Below, piece after piece: positions 24,791-32,050 of a stretch of 43,622 bases of DNA. The DNA is from Geosporobacter sp040797825 (GTDB taxonomy: Bacteria > Bacillota > Clostridia > Peptostreptococcales > Thermotaleaceae), in assembly GCA_040797825.1 (NCBI GenBank), contig JBFNEZ010000014.1, positions 1 through 43,622 on the forward strand, written 5' to 3'. Under the pieces are notes generated by a model. That model was not told the DNA's origin, did not search any database, and saw only the letters and a list, made by a program, of their open reading frames with translations. The translations under genes were made by a program, and so were the position numbers. Each line of letters opens with the position of its first letter. The first letter of the stretch is position 1.

Positions 24791-25282
24791 ATGATGCAGC
24801 TTACGCAGAAAGAAATTCTTCTTCTACAGGATCAAAAAAAGCATGAGGAAATGTGCATTCAAAAATACGCAGATTATGCTGGGAAAGCTCAAGATCCTCA
24901 ATTAAGACAGATTTTTAAAGATCACGGAAATCAAGAGCAACAACATCTAAATACCCTCAATGATATTTTAAGCGGCAAGATGCCCAATATGCAGCAGAAC
25001 CAGCAAGGTCAACAGAATCAATCCAGTGGACAGCAAGGACAAAATACTATGGGGACACAGAACACAAATCAAGGGAACGGATACAATCAGCAAGATGCTT
25101 TTCTTTGTAATGATTTGTTAATGACAGAAAAATATGTTTCTAGTACTTACGATATAACTATCTTTGAGTTTAGGGATCCCAATATCAGGCAGGCTCTAAA
25201 TCATATTCAGAAAGAGGAACAGCAGCACGGGGAAGAAATCTTTTTATATATGAATAGCAAAGGAATGTATCAGCCCCAATAG
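24791..25282 (+). CDS. CotF-like spore coat protein, ferritin-like fold
   Basis: 163-residue protein of the CotF spore-coat family. Two helical hairpins (about 5-65 and 100-158) with repeated Glu/His patterns (HEEMC, NQEQQHLNTL, EEQQHGEEIF) indicate a ferritin-like four-helix bundle. Between them is a flexible Gln/Asn/Gly-rich linker (about 66-103) with many glutamines. The ATG at 24791 follows AGGAGGTG (24774-24781), and an upstream GTG within that site is not used. In Bacillus relatives this family is deposited on the spore; its presence argues that the host sporulates. Promoter type could not be assigned. A terminator follows. Confidence 0.87.
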   Translation: MMQLTQKEILLLQDQKKHEEMCIQKYADYAGKAQDPQLRQIFKDHGNQEQQHLNTLNDILSGKMPNMQQNQQGQQNQSSGQQGQNTMGTQNTNQGNGYNQQDAFLCNDLLMTEKYVSSTYDITIFEFRDPNIRQALNHIQKEEQQHGEEIFLYMNSKGMYQPQ

Positions 25283-25294
25283 ATAATGGTGTCG

Positions 25295-25333
25295 AAAGGC
25301 AGACTTGAAAAGAATTCTAGATAGTCTGCTTTT
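25295..25333 (+). terminator. Terminator after the CotF-like gene
   Basis: AAAGGCAGACT (25295-25305) pairs with AGTCTGCTTTT (25323-25333) around a 17-base loop. Confidence 0.65.
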
Positions 25334-25413
25334 GTTTATTTTAAAACCTATATGCTTAAGGCCTTCAAATAAAGTTTTTGTCTAAATAATGCTTACAAAT
25401 ATGGATGGGAGTC

Positions 25414-25460
25414 TTGCGCATCCAGTATACATTGTGTATTATTATAATAAGTTTTATACA
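25414..25460 (+). promoter_or_regulatory. Overlapping candidate promoters for glnS
   Basis: Two staggered candidates: TTGCGC (25414-25419) with TATTAT (25437-25442), and TTGTGT (25432-25437) with TATACA (25455-25460). Each has a 17-base spacer. I see no T-box motif in the 235-base leader region. Confidence 0.4.
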
Positions 25461-25518
25461 AAAATAGACTTTCGGTGAATACCACCTATGATATTTCAAC
25501 CTGGGGAGGAGTTAAGAA

Positions 25519-27258
25519 ATGAAAAATTCAGGTGAAGCATTGAACACCAACAAAGAAGCACAAGAGGAAGGGGCTGCTGAGGCTGGGAGAGTCTCCAGTA
25601 ATTTTATTCAAAACATTATTAATCATGATCTAGAAGAACATGTATATGATAGGGTACATACCCGCTTTCCACCAGAACCCAATGGCTATCTTCATATTGG
25701 ACATGCGAAATCAATTTGTCTTAATTTTGGTATTGCTGCTGAAAATGGAGGATTATGCAACCTGCGTTTTGATGATACCAATCCAAGCAAGGAAGAGGTG
25801 GAGTTTGTAGAATCTATTCAAGAAGATGTTCGTTGGCTGGGAATGGATTGGGAAAATAGACTCTTTTATGCTTCTGATTATTTTGAACAGTTGTACGCCT
25901 TTGGAGTGCAATTGATCAAAAAAGGAAAAGCCTATGTATGTGACCTTAGTGCACAAGAAATGAGAGAATATAGAGGCACCTTGACAGAGCCAGGAAAGGA
26001 AAGTCCTTATCGAAATCGTGCAGTAGAAGAAAATTTGGATTTATTCCAGAGAATGCGCCAGGGTGAATTCCCCGATGGCTTTAGGGTATTACGAGCTAAA
26101 ATTGATATGACATCTCCGAATATCAACATGCGGGATCCAGTCCTTTATCGGATTATGCATGCCCATCATCATCGTACAGGGGATGCATGGTGTATCTATC
26201 CGATGTATGACTATGCCCATCCTCTATCCGATGCCATAGAGAACATTACCCATTCTATTTGTACCCTGGAGTTTGAAGATCATAGGCCCCTGTATGACTG
26301 GCTTTTAGATACATTGGAAATAAAGCCTAGACCGAAACAAATTGAGTTTGCCCGGTTAAACCTAACCAATACCATTATGAGTAAAAGATATCTTAGAGAA
26401 TTGGTAGAACAGGGATATGTAGATGGGTGGGATGACCCAAGGATGCCTACTATCTCAGGCTTGAGAAGAAGAGGCTTTACACCAGAAGCAATGCGGGATT
26501 TTTGCGATCGAATTGGGGTAGCAAAGAGCAATAGTACTGTTGAGGCAGCTTTGCTGGAACACTGTATTCGTGAAGATTTAAATGCAAAGGCACCAAGAGT
26601 TATGGCAGTATTACGTCCTATCAAAGTGATTCTAACCAATTACCCGGAGGGACAGGTAGAAACGCTGGAGGCAGAGAACAATCCTGAAAATCCAGAGATG
26701 GGTTCTAGGAAGGTTCCTTTTTCAAGGGAGATTTATATTGAGCAGGAAGACTTTATGGAAAACCCTCCAAAAAAATACTTCCGATTGTCTCCTGGGCAAG
26801 AAGTACGCTTAAAGCATGCTTATATCATTAAGTGTGAGGAAGTTATCAAGGATCCAAGTACTGGAGAGATTTTAGAAATCCGCTGCACCTATGATCCAGA
26901 AACTAAGAGCGGTGGTGCCAATAGCGGCAAAAAAGTGAAGGGAACCTTGCATTGGGTATCTGCTAATCATGGCATTGCTGCAGAAGTGCGCTTATATGAC
27001 TATCTTATTTTAGAGAATGAACAGGAAGAAGCGGAAGAGGCAGGGGATTGGAAGGAACGGCTGAATCCAAATTCTTTAGAGAAGCTGACAAATTGTTATG
27101 TAGAACCTAGTGCTGCAGAGACCCAGCCAGGCAGCAGATTTCAGTTTCTGCGACAAGGATATTTTTGTGTGGATTCAAAGGATTCTTCAAAAGAGAAACC
27201 TGTGTTTAATCGTATTGTAGGATTAAAGGATTCCTGGGCAAAAATTAAAAAAGCATAA
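25519..27258 (+). CDS. glnS: Glutaminyl-tRNA synthetase
   Basis: 579-residue class I synthetase that charges tRNA-Gln directly. It has the HIGH signature in RFPPEPNGYLHIGHAKS (about 49-65), the GlnRS-type FDDTNPSKEE, the long catalytic stretch with YRIMHAHHHRTGDAWCIYPMYDYAHPLSD-like residues and the second signature MSKR (about 290) in place of KMSKS. A C-terminal anticodon-binding beta-barrel follows (about 360-560, KKVKGTLHWVSA typical). The first 20 residues are an acidic extension ahead of the core. Many Firmicutes lack this enzyme and make Gln-tRNA with GatCAB, so its presence is notable. GGGGAGGAG precedes the ATG; a terminator follows. Confidence 0.96.
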   Translation: MKNSGEALNTNKEAQEEGAAEAGRVSSNFIQNIINHDLEEHVYDRVHTRFPPEPNGYLHIGHAKSICLNFGIAAENGGLCNLRFDDTNPSKEEVEFVESIQEDVRWLGMDWENRLFYASDYFEQLYAFGVQLIKKGKAYVCDLSAQEMREYRGTLTEPGKESPYRNRAVEENLDLFQRMRQGEFPDGFRVLRAKIDMTSPNINMRDPVLYRIMHAHHHRTGDAWCIYPMYDYAHPLSDAIENITHSICTLEFEDHRPLYDWLLDTLEIKPRPKQIEFARLNLTNTIMSKRYLRELVEQGYVDGWDDPRMPTISGLRRRGFTPEAMRDFCDRIGVAKSNSTVEAALLEHCIREDLNAKAPRVMAVLRPIKVILTNYPEGQVETLEAENNPENPEMGSRKVPFSREIYIEQEDFMENPPKKYFRLSPGQEVRLKHAYIIKCEEVIKDPSTGEILEIRCTYDPETKSGGANSGKKVKGTLHWVSANHGIAAEVRLYDYLILENEQEEAEEAGDWKERLNPNSLEKLTNCYVEPSAAETQPGSRFQFLRQGYFCVDSKDSSKEKPVFNRIVGLKDSWAKIKKA

Positions 27259-27265
27259 AAATATA

Positions 27266-27304
27266 AAAAGAGGTGGAGTCCAGTAAAGGATAGCCACCTC
27301 TTTT
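27266..27304 (+). terminator. glnS: Terminator after glnS
   Basis: AAAAGAGGTGG (27266-27276) pairs with CCACCTCTTTT (27294-27304), with a 17-base loop. Confidence 0.8.
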
Positions 27305-27362
27305 GCTTCAGAAGGGTAGAGCATTTAAGTCAATCGAAGGATTATGAAAACCATATGTTTTT

Positions 27363-28874
27363 CTACTTGGAGTGGGAGGGGGGCAATAAAATCCGAATGG
27401 TCGTACCTCCTTGAAGTTTACTATCTACCACTATCCTTCCATTGTGCTTATCAATAATCAATTTAGCGATGGATAACCCAAGGCCATGACCACCGCTTTC
27501 CTTGGTACGGGATTTGTCAGCTCGGTAAAATCGGTGGAAAATATAGGGTATATCTTCTTGAGGAATACCGATACCTGTGTCTTTGATTTCAATGACAATC
27601 TGATTTTTCCGTATAAAGGACGACAGCTTAATCTCCCCCATTTCAGGAGTATATTTTACACTATTGTCTGTGAAAACTCGAAGAGCTTGTTTCAAAAGCT
27701 TTCGATCGGCCCAGAGGAATATTTCTTTGTCAAAGGAAGCAGAGATTTGATGTTTGTTGTCAATTAATTTGGTTTCTTTAACAACTTCTTCTATCAGATC
27801 ATTTAGAAAGAATTCTTCTTTTTCTAATTTAAGCAGATTTTTATCATTGCGTGCTAAAAAGAGAAGCTTTTCCGTCAGCTCCTTCATATTCTCCGATTCG
27901 CCTTTAATCGCATGGATAGACTCTGCCAAAACTTCCATATCATTTTTTCCCCAGCGGTCAATGAGGCTCGCATAGCCCTGGATAACAGAAATAGGAGTTC
28001 GCAGTTCATGGGAGGCATCGGATACGAATTGATTTTGCTGTTCATAGGAGCTTTGAATGCGATCTATCATCCCATTGAAAGTCTCTGCCAATTCCTTTAA
28101 TTCATCATAGGCGCCCCCCACATCAAGACGGGTATCCAAATCTTGAATGGTGATAGCTTTTACCTTATCTGTCATTCGAGCAATGGGACTGAGCATGCGT
28201 CTGCTGATACGGGAACCGATGAGCAGGGTAATGAAAATTCCCATACCATTGGTGACCAAAAATATAATTTTCAAAATAGCCAAATATCCCTGCTCTTTTT
28301 GAAAATCCTTCCATATCTGAAGATGAAGGATTTCTGTTTCTTTTTGAAGCTCTCGATGCAATAGGATGATTTGTCTTGCTCCTTGGTCATATAAGGAAGG
28401 CGTAGGGCGGCTTACTTGTAGGGGCGGTCTGTCTTCATCCGAAGAATTGCTATAAAGAAGTTGCCTTTGATCGTTAAAAATAGCAACTCCCATATGATTT
28501 CGCTGAGCCAGTTCTTCTATTTGGGACGCAGGTAATTCTTCACGATCATAGAGATAGCTTTCCACAATGGCAGCTGTCATGTCCACCGTATCTCCTACTT
28601 GGCTTCGAAGAAAATATCGAAAGCCCAATAAAATAACCGTTGAGGATGAGAATAATAGCAGAGCAAATATAAGGCTGTAGACTACCGTGATCTTAAAAGT
28701 AATAGAAAATCGGAAAAGCTTTTTAAAATTTCCTAGGGATGAAGCAAAAACTTGTCCCAACAAACGAAGAAGGGGGAGAAAAATAAAAGGCAGAATTTTA
28801 AGTATAAATCTTAAAAGAAGCCATAGATAATGGAATAATTGTCTAAAAGGTTTATTTTTCTTATCTTTACTCAT
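27363..28874 (-). CDS. Sensor histidine kinase with long hydrophobic N terminus
   Basis: 503-residue kinase paired with the upstream regulator gene, which it overlaps by 8 bases. Main membrane helices are at about 62-87 and 198-222, enclosing an outside loop of about 110 residues. Then HAMP (about 222-275), HisKA with His289 (DASHELRTP) and HATPase with NSVKYTPEMG, DTGIGIP and GGHGLGLSIAK. Unusual is an extra hydrophobic, basic segment at residues 12-45 (LWLLLRFILKILPFIFLPLL) ahead of the normal first helix, which may be a re-entrant or additional membrane element. Ligand unknown. Confidence 0.92.
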   Translation of the reverse strand: MSKDKKNKPFRQLFHYLWLLLRFILKILPFIFLPLLRLLGQVFASSLGNFKKLFRFSITFKITVVYSLIFALLLFSSSTVILLGFRYFLRSQVGDTVDMTAAIVESYLYDREELPASQIEELAQRNHMGVAIFNDQRQLLYSNSSDEDRPPLQVSRPTPSLYDQGARQIILLHRELQKETEILHLQIWKDFQKEQGYLAILKIIFLVTNGMGIFITLLIGSRISRRMLSPIARMTDKVKAITIQDLDTRLDVGGAYDELKELAETFNGMIDRIQSSYEQQNQFVSDASHELRTPISVIQGYASLIDRWGKNDMEVLAESIHAIKGESENMKELTEKLLFLARNDKNLLKLEKEEFFLNDLIEEVVKETKLIDNKHQISASFDKEIFLWADRKLLKQALRVFTDNSVKYTPEMGEIKLSSFIRKNQIVIEIKDTGIGIPQEDIPYIFHRFYRADKSRTKESGGHGLGLSIAKLIIDKHNGRIVVDSKLQGGTTIRILLPPSHSK

Positions 28875-29550
28875 TTTTTAACAGATATCCCACCCCTCGC
28901 ACGGTATGAATGAGTTTAATATTATATTTTTCGTCTATCTTACTCCGTAAATAACGAATATAAACATCAACCACATTGGTATCTCCCAGATACTCATATC
29001 CCCATACCGCTTCTAAAATCTTCTCACGGGTCAATACAATATTTTGGTTTTCTAAAAGGTATTGGAGCAAATCAAATTCTCTTTTTGTTAAATCAATCCC
29101 TTTATCTTTATAGCTGACCAGATGCTTATCTAAATCCAGCTGTAAATCATTGCAGATAAGATTTTTAGAAGAAGCGGTACGTTGTATACTTCTTTTTAGA
29201 GCGCCACGAATTCTAGCTAAAAGTTCTTCGATAGCAAAGGGCTTTGTGATGTAGTCGTCTGCACCTAAATCGAGGCCCATGACCTTGTCAATTACTTCAT
29301 CCTTAGCGGTCAACATGATAATAGGAACCTGGGAGGACTGGCGGATCCGGCGGCATACCTCCATACCGTTTAGACCTGGAAGCATGACATCTAGGAGAAC
29401 CAGATCGATGTGCTCCTGCAGCGCTTTCTCTAAGCCGCTTCTCCCATCATGGGCTTGTTCTACAGAGTACCCTTCATAGGTAAGCTCCAGCTCTAGAAAA
29501 CGAGCGATTTTTATTTCGTCTTCAATTAATAGAATATGATGGGATGCCAT
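28867..29550 (-). CDS. OmpR-family response regulator
   Basis: 227-residue regulator: receiver with phospho-acceptor Asp54 (LLDVMLPG) and Lys103 (TKPF), followed by a winged-helix domain ending VRGVGYLLK. It is the first gene of the pair, opposite in order to the system at 21-23 kb, and resembles the ArlR/CsrR type. GAGGAAAAGG upstream of the ATG is the ribosome site. Targets unknown. Confidence 0.93.
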   Translation of the reverse strand: MASHHILLIEDEIKIARFLELELTYEGYSVEQAHDGRSGLEKALQEHIDLVLLDVMLPGLNGMEVCRRIRQSSQVPIIMLTAKDEVIDKVMGLDLGADDYITKPFAIEELLARIRGALKRSIQRTASSKNLICNDLQLDLDKHLVSYKDKGIDLTKREFDLLQYLLENQNIVLTREKILEAVWGYEYLGDTNVVDVYIRYLRSKIDEKYNIKLIHTVRGVGYLLKNE

Positions 29551-29586
29551 AAGCCTTTTCCTCCTCGGATGAAGTATTTCTTTATT

Positions 29587-29614
29587 ATTATATCTTATTT
29601 TTATATAGGAACAA
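29587..29614 (-). promoter_or_regulatory. Promoter for the second two-component pair
   Basis: Read on the minus strand: -35 TTGTTC (29614-29609), a 16-base spacer and -10 TATAAT (29592-29587). Confidence 0.5.
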
Positions 29615-29660
29615 GATAAATCCTTCCATGGACTATAGAAAATTAGAACTTTTTCTATTT

Positions 29661-29701
29661 ATTATAAAAAAGAAATAACCTACAAAATAGCGTAGGTTAT
29701 T
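29661..29701 (-). terminator. Terminator overlapping the end of the DUF4342 gene
   Basis: On the minus strand, AATAACCTAC (29701-29692) pairs with GTAGGTTATT (29683-29674), then a T-rich tract. The 5' arm contains the gene's TAA stop codon (29699-29697). Confidence 0.8.
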
Positions 29702-30179
29702 CTTGATCTCCTGCAGATTTTTTTTCACCATTAAAGTTCTCCGTCATATTGTGGAGGGTATCGGACATTTTATCAAAAATTTTATTTACGCCCATGTCTT
29801 CCCCATCTTTTTTTTCTATCTTAATCCGATGATTGGTTAAAAGTGCAACAGGAATACCTACAACCACCACAGGTGTAGCTACGATGGTAATGAGAGCAGC
29901 GAGGGTTAAGGGCATATTTAGGACAGTGTCTTCTTTCCCCTTAATGATTACTTTTGTTTCATTGCCCTTTTTAATCACCTGTTTCACTTTACTGCAAAAT
30001 TTACTATGATGATGGTGGTGTTGATGCTGCTGTTTTGTTTTTACATGGCCGCCCTTTTCTAAATAGATTAGAGCTTCAACAATATTGTTGTCGCATTGTT
30101 CCAAGGCCTCCTTGGCCTCCTGATAACTGACATTTGCCCTCTTTCTAAGCAAATCAATCTGTTCTAAAGAAATACTCAT
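29697..30179 (-). CDS. DUF4342 protein with UBA-like domain and His-rich linker
   Basis: 160-residue protein. Residues about 2-42 form a UBA/TS-N-like three-helix domain (SYQEAKEALEQCDNNIVEALIYLE), as in elongation factor Ts. The linker at about 47-61 is QQHQHHHHHSKFC, seven histidines plus a cysteine, a likely metal-binding tract. Then comes the DUF4342 core (about 62-120) with a beta region and one hydrophobic segment (LAALITIVATPVVVVGIPVALL), probably a membrane helix. The tail is charged. The ATG at 30179 is preferred because GGAGGG precedes it; an earlier in-frame start at 30209 has no site. The family has no established function; here it lies behind the small T-box gene on the same strand. 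Confidence 0.82.
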   Translation of the reverse strand: MSISLEQIDLLRKRANVSYQEAKEALEQCDNNIVEALIYLEKGGHVKTKQQHQHHHHHSKFCSKVKQVIKKGNETKVIIKGKEDTVLNMPLTLAALITIVATPVVVVGIPVALLTNHRIKIEKKDGEDMGVNKIFDKMSDTLHNMTENFNGEKKSAGDQE

Positions 30180-30334
30180 AAAAAATCCCTCCAATAGTAA
30201 ATTTTTCATTCAATTTTTTGTTCTTGTTTATAATCTTATTATAAGGGTTAGCTATTAGAAGCATCTTAGAAAAAGATTAGAATTTGATTAGAAAATGAAA
30301 AAGTTTACTAAAAATAGGAAAGAGATAGTATTTT

Positions 30335-30544
30335 TTATTCCCAAGAAAACTCATCCTTATTGGCACCAGCTCCCCAGAAATTGACTGGATAATGATGAAT
30401 AAAAGCATGGGATGGATTGTTTGGAGAAGATGGCGCTGCAATAGCTGGGGATTTCTTCTCCTTAAGAATGATTTCTTTTATATAAGGCTCTTTACGTTCA
30501 TTGGTTTGGATTACATAGTTGGATTTTGCTTGTTGCATGGACAT
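30335..30544 (-). CDS. 69-residue protein of unknown function, downstream of a T-box
   Basis: Small soluble protein, start supported by AGGAGGG seven bases before the ATG. It begins with polar and charged residues (MSMQQAKSNYVIQTNERKE), has a Pro/Ser/Asn-rich middle (APSSPNNPS) and an aromatic end (FIHHYPVNFWGAGANKDEFSWE minus its last part). No signal peptide, membrane helix or known motif. It contains a single leucine (in EIILKEKK). It is the first gene after the T-box leader and terminator that occupy 30590-30900, with only about 60 bases between them, so it should be made when the cognate tRNA is uncharged. No family recognised; its function is not deduced. Confidence 0.65.
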   Translation of the reverse strand: MSMQQAKSNYVIQTNERKEPYIKEIILKEKKSPAIAAPSSPNNPSHAFIHHYPVNFWGAGANKDEFSWE

Positions 30545-30589
30545 ATGGATTCCCTCCTAATATTTTATGAAATGATAAAGCATAATTTT

Positions 30590-30638
30590 AAAATATAAAA
30601 AACTCGTCCTTGAGTATTGTCATAATTTCAAGGACGAG
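30590..30638 (-). terminator. T-box terminator hairpin
   Basis: Perfect 11-pair stem (30638-30628 with 30613-30603) with a 14-base loop, followed on the minus strand by a run of T. It is the terminator form that uncharged tRNA would prevent. Confidence 0.88.
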
Positions 30639-30900
30639 CTGTTCACCCGTGGTACCACCTTAATTGCAAACTGTTCTAAAACTGTGAAGAATAGAAAAGT
30701 CTGCCGCTTTATGGACTCTCTAATGAATCCCAGCCTTTATCGAGGCCAGTCGGTATCCGCTACTCAGTGATTTTTCGCAGACACTACTCAGGAGTGAGTT
30801 ACATTAAAGACCAGTGTTGGTTTTCAGCGACCACCAACTCTCTGAGACTGGGAAACAAAAATGCTTTTCTCCTTCATCGTATTAGAATTATTTTGATTAA
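30590..30900 (-). promoter_or_regulatory. T-box leader, specifier reads best as CUC (leucine)
   Basis: Minus-strand leader. Near 30858-30800 it shows the Stem I signature GAGAGTTGGTGGTCGCTG, then the specifier-side string AATGTAACTCACTCCTGAG. Pairing GGAG with CTCC and GCATT with AATGT leaves the bulge AACUCA, so the specifier is read as CUC, framed by AA and A. The T-box itself is AGGTGGTACCACGG (30660-30647); its UGGU pairs with a tRNA ending ACCA, consistent with tRNA-Leu (discriminator A). The antiterminator 3' side is AGCTCGTCCTT. It competes with the terminator hairpin CTCGTCCTTGA/TCAAGGACGAG (30638-30628 with 30613-30603) and a T run to 30590. Other specifier readings (AAC, ACU) cannot be fully excluded. 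Confidence 0.88.
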
Positions 30901-30908
30901 TTATAGGT

Positions 30909-30937
30909 ATTGTATCAAGATTTAAAGACTATGTCAA
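30909..30937 (-). promoter_or_regulatory. Strong promoter of the T-box leader
   Basis: On the minus strand: -35 TTGACA (30937-30932), a 17-base spacer and -10 TACAAT (30914-30909), placing the transcript start near 30902, at the beginning of the T-box structure. Confidence 0.75.
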
Positions 30938-31136
30938 TAGAAAATATAAAATATTATAAATTTTCAGATAAATAATTTTATCATATTGAAAAGTATAAAA
31001 ATTAAGCATATGGGTGAAATATAAATTGCAGCATAGAGGCTGTACACTGTATGGGCAACTGTTTAAATAAATGAAATTAGGGATATGAATGTAGTAAAAA
31101 ATAAAGAAATAATATTGGAATAGGAGGATGAAGATT

Positions 31137-32033
31137 TTGAAAATAGGGCTGATCGGCTTAGGGAAGATGGGCTATAATCTGGCACTGAACCTTAGGGACA
31201 GGGGACATGAGGTGATTGCATACAATCGAAGTGCAGAGAAGATACAGACAATAGAAAAAGAACAAATTCAGGGAGCCTACAGCATCGATGCTTTAACAGA
31301 AACATTGGAGAAAAGAAGGGCTATTTGGCTGATGGTACCTTCAGGACCAACCGTTGATGACCTCATAGATAGCTTAGTTCCCCGCTTAGAAAAGGGAGAT
31401 ATTCTCATCGATGGAGGCAATTCCAATTATCGAGATACCCTACGCAGATATGAGCGATTGTTAAAGGCAGGGATTGATTATGTTGATGTAGGCACTAGTG
31501 GTGGCATTGAAGGAGCTAGAAATGGAGCCTGTATGATGATAGGTGCTTCAGAAGAAAATTTTGCTTATCTAGAACCTATTTTTCGTGACGTTTGTGTAGA
31601 AAAAGGGTATGCCCATGTGGGGAAAAACGGCACAGGTCATTATGTTAAAATGATTCACAATGGAATAGAGTATGGCATGATGCAGGCTATTGGAGAAGGC
31701 TTTGAGATTCTAGAAAAGAGCGATTTTCAATTGGATTATGGCCAGATTGCCCAGGTGTGGAACCATGGTTCTGTTATTCGAGGATGGCTCATGGAACTGA
31801 CTGAGAAGGTTTTTTCAGAGGATCCCAACCTTGAGCAGCTTAAGGGAACTGTACATTCCTCTGGAGAAGGACTATGGACTGTGGAAGAGGCCCTTCGTCT
31901 AAAAGTACCTGCTCCTGTAATAACCGATTCTTTGTTTGTGCGCTATCGTTCAGAGCAGCAGGATACCTTCTCTGGTAAGCTGCTAGCGGGACTGCGTTAT
32001 CAATTTGGCGGGCATAGCTTTGAGAAAAAATAA
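31137..32033 (+). CDS. gnd: 6-phosphogluconate dehydrogenase, short NAD-type (YqeC-like)
   Basis: 298-residue short form of 6-phosphogluconate dehydrogenase, which oxidatively decarboxylates 6-phosphogluconate to ribulose 5-phosphate. The N-terminal Rossmann motif is GLIGLGKMGYNLALNL. Markers are MVPSGPTVDDLI, DGGNSNYRDTLRR, SGGIEGARNG and the catalytic Lys/Asn region HYVKMIHNGIEYGMMQ. A full-length frame exists from ATG 31128, but AGGAGG (31122-31127) touches that ATG. The TTG at 31137 is nine bases after it, correct spacing, and gives the family-like start MKIGLIGLGKMG, so I choose TTG. It is followed by zwf; together they form the oxidative pentose phosphate branch. Confidence 0.92.
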   Translation: MKIGLIGLGKMGYNLALNLRDRGHEVIAYNRSAEKIQTIEKEQIQGAYSIDALTETLEKRRAIWLMVPSGPTVDDLIDSLVPRLEKGDILIDGGNSNYRDTLRRYERLLKAGIDYVDVGTSGGIEGARNGACMMIGASEENFAYLEPIFRDVCVEKGYAHVGKNGTGHYVKMIHNGIEYGMMQAIGEGFEILEKSDFQLDYGQIAQVWNHGSVIRGWLMELTEKVFSEDPNLEQLKGTVHSSGEGLWTVEEALRLKVPAPVITDSLFVRYRSEQQDTFSGKLLAGLRYQFGGHSFEKK

Positions 32034-32050
32034 GGGAGGGGAATACTATT

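Noticed and set aside
25283..25518. T-box or riboswitch in the glnS leader
   Set aside because: No T-box sequence (such as GGTGGTACC), Stem I signature or leader terminator is visible in this stretch.
30392..30598. 68-codon plus-strand frame overlapping the T-box-linked small gene
   Set aside because: It has no ribosome site. The minus-strand frame has AGGAGGG at correct spacing and lies downstream of the T-box.
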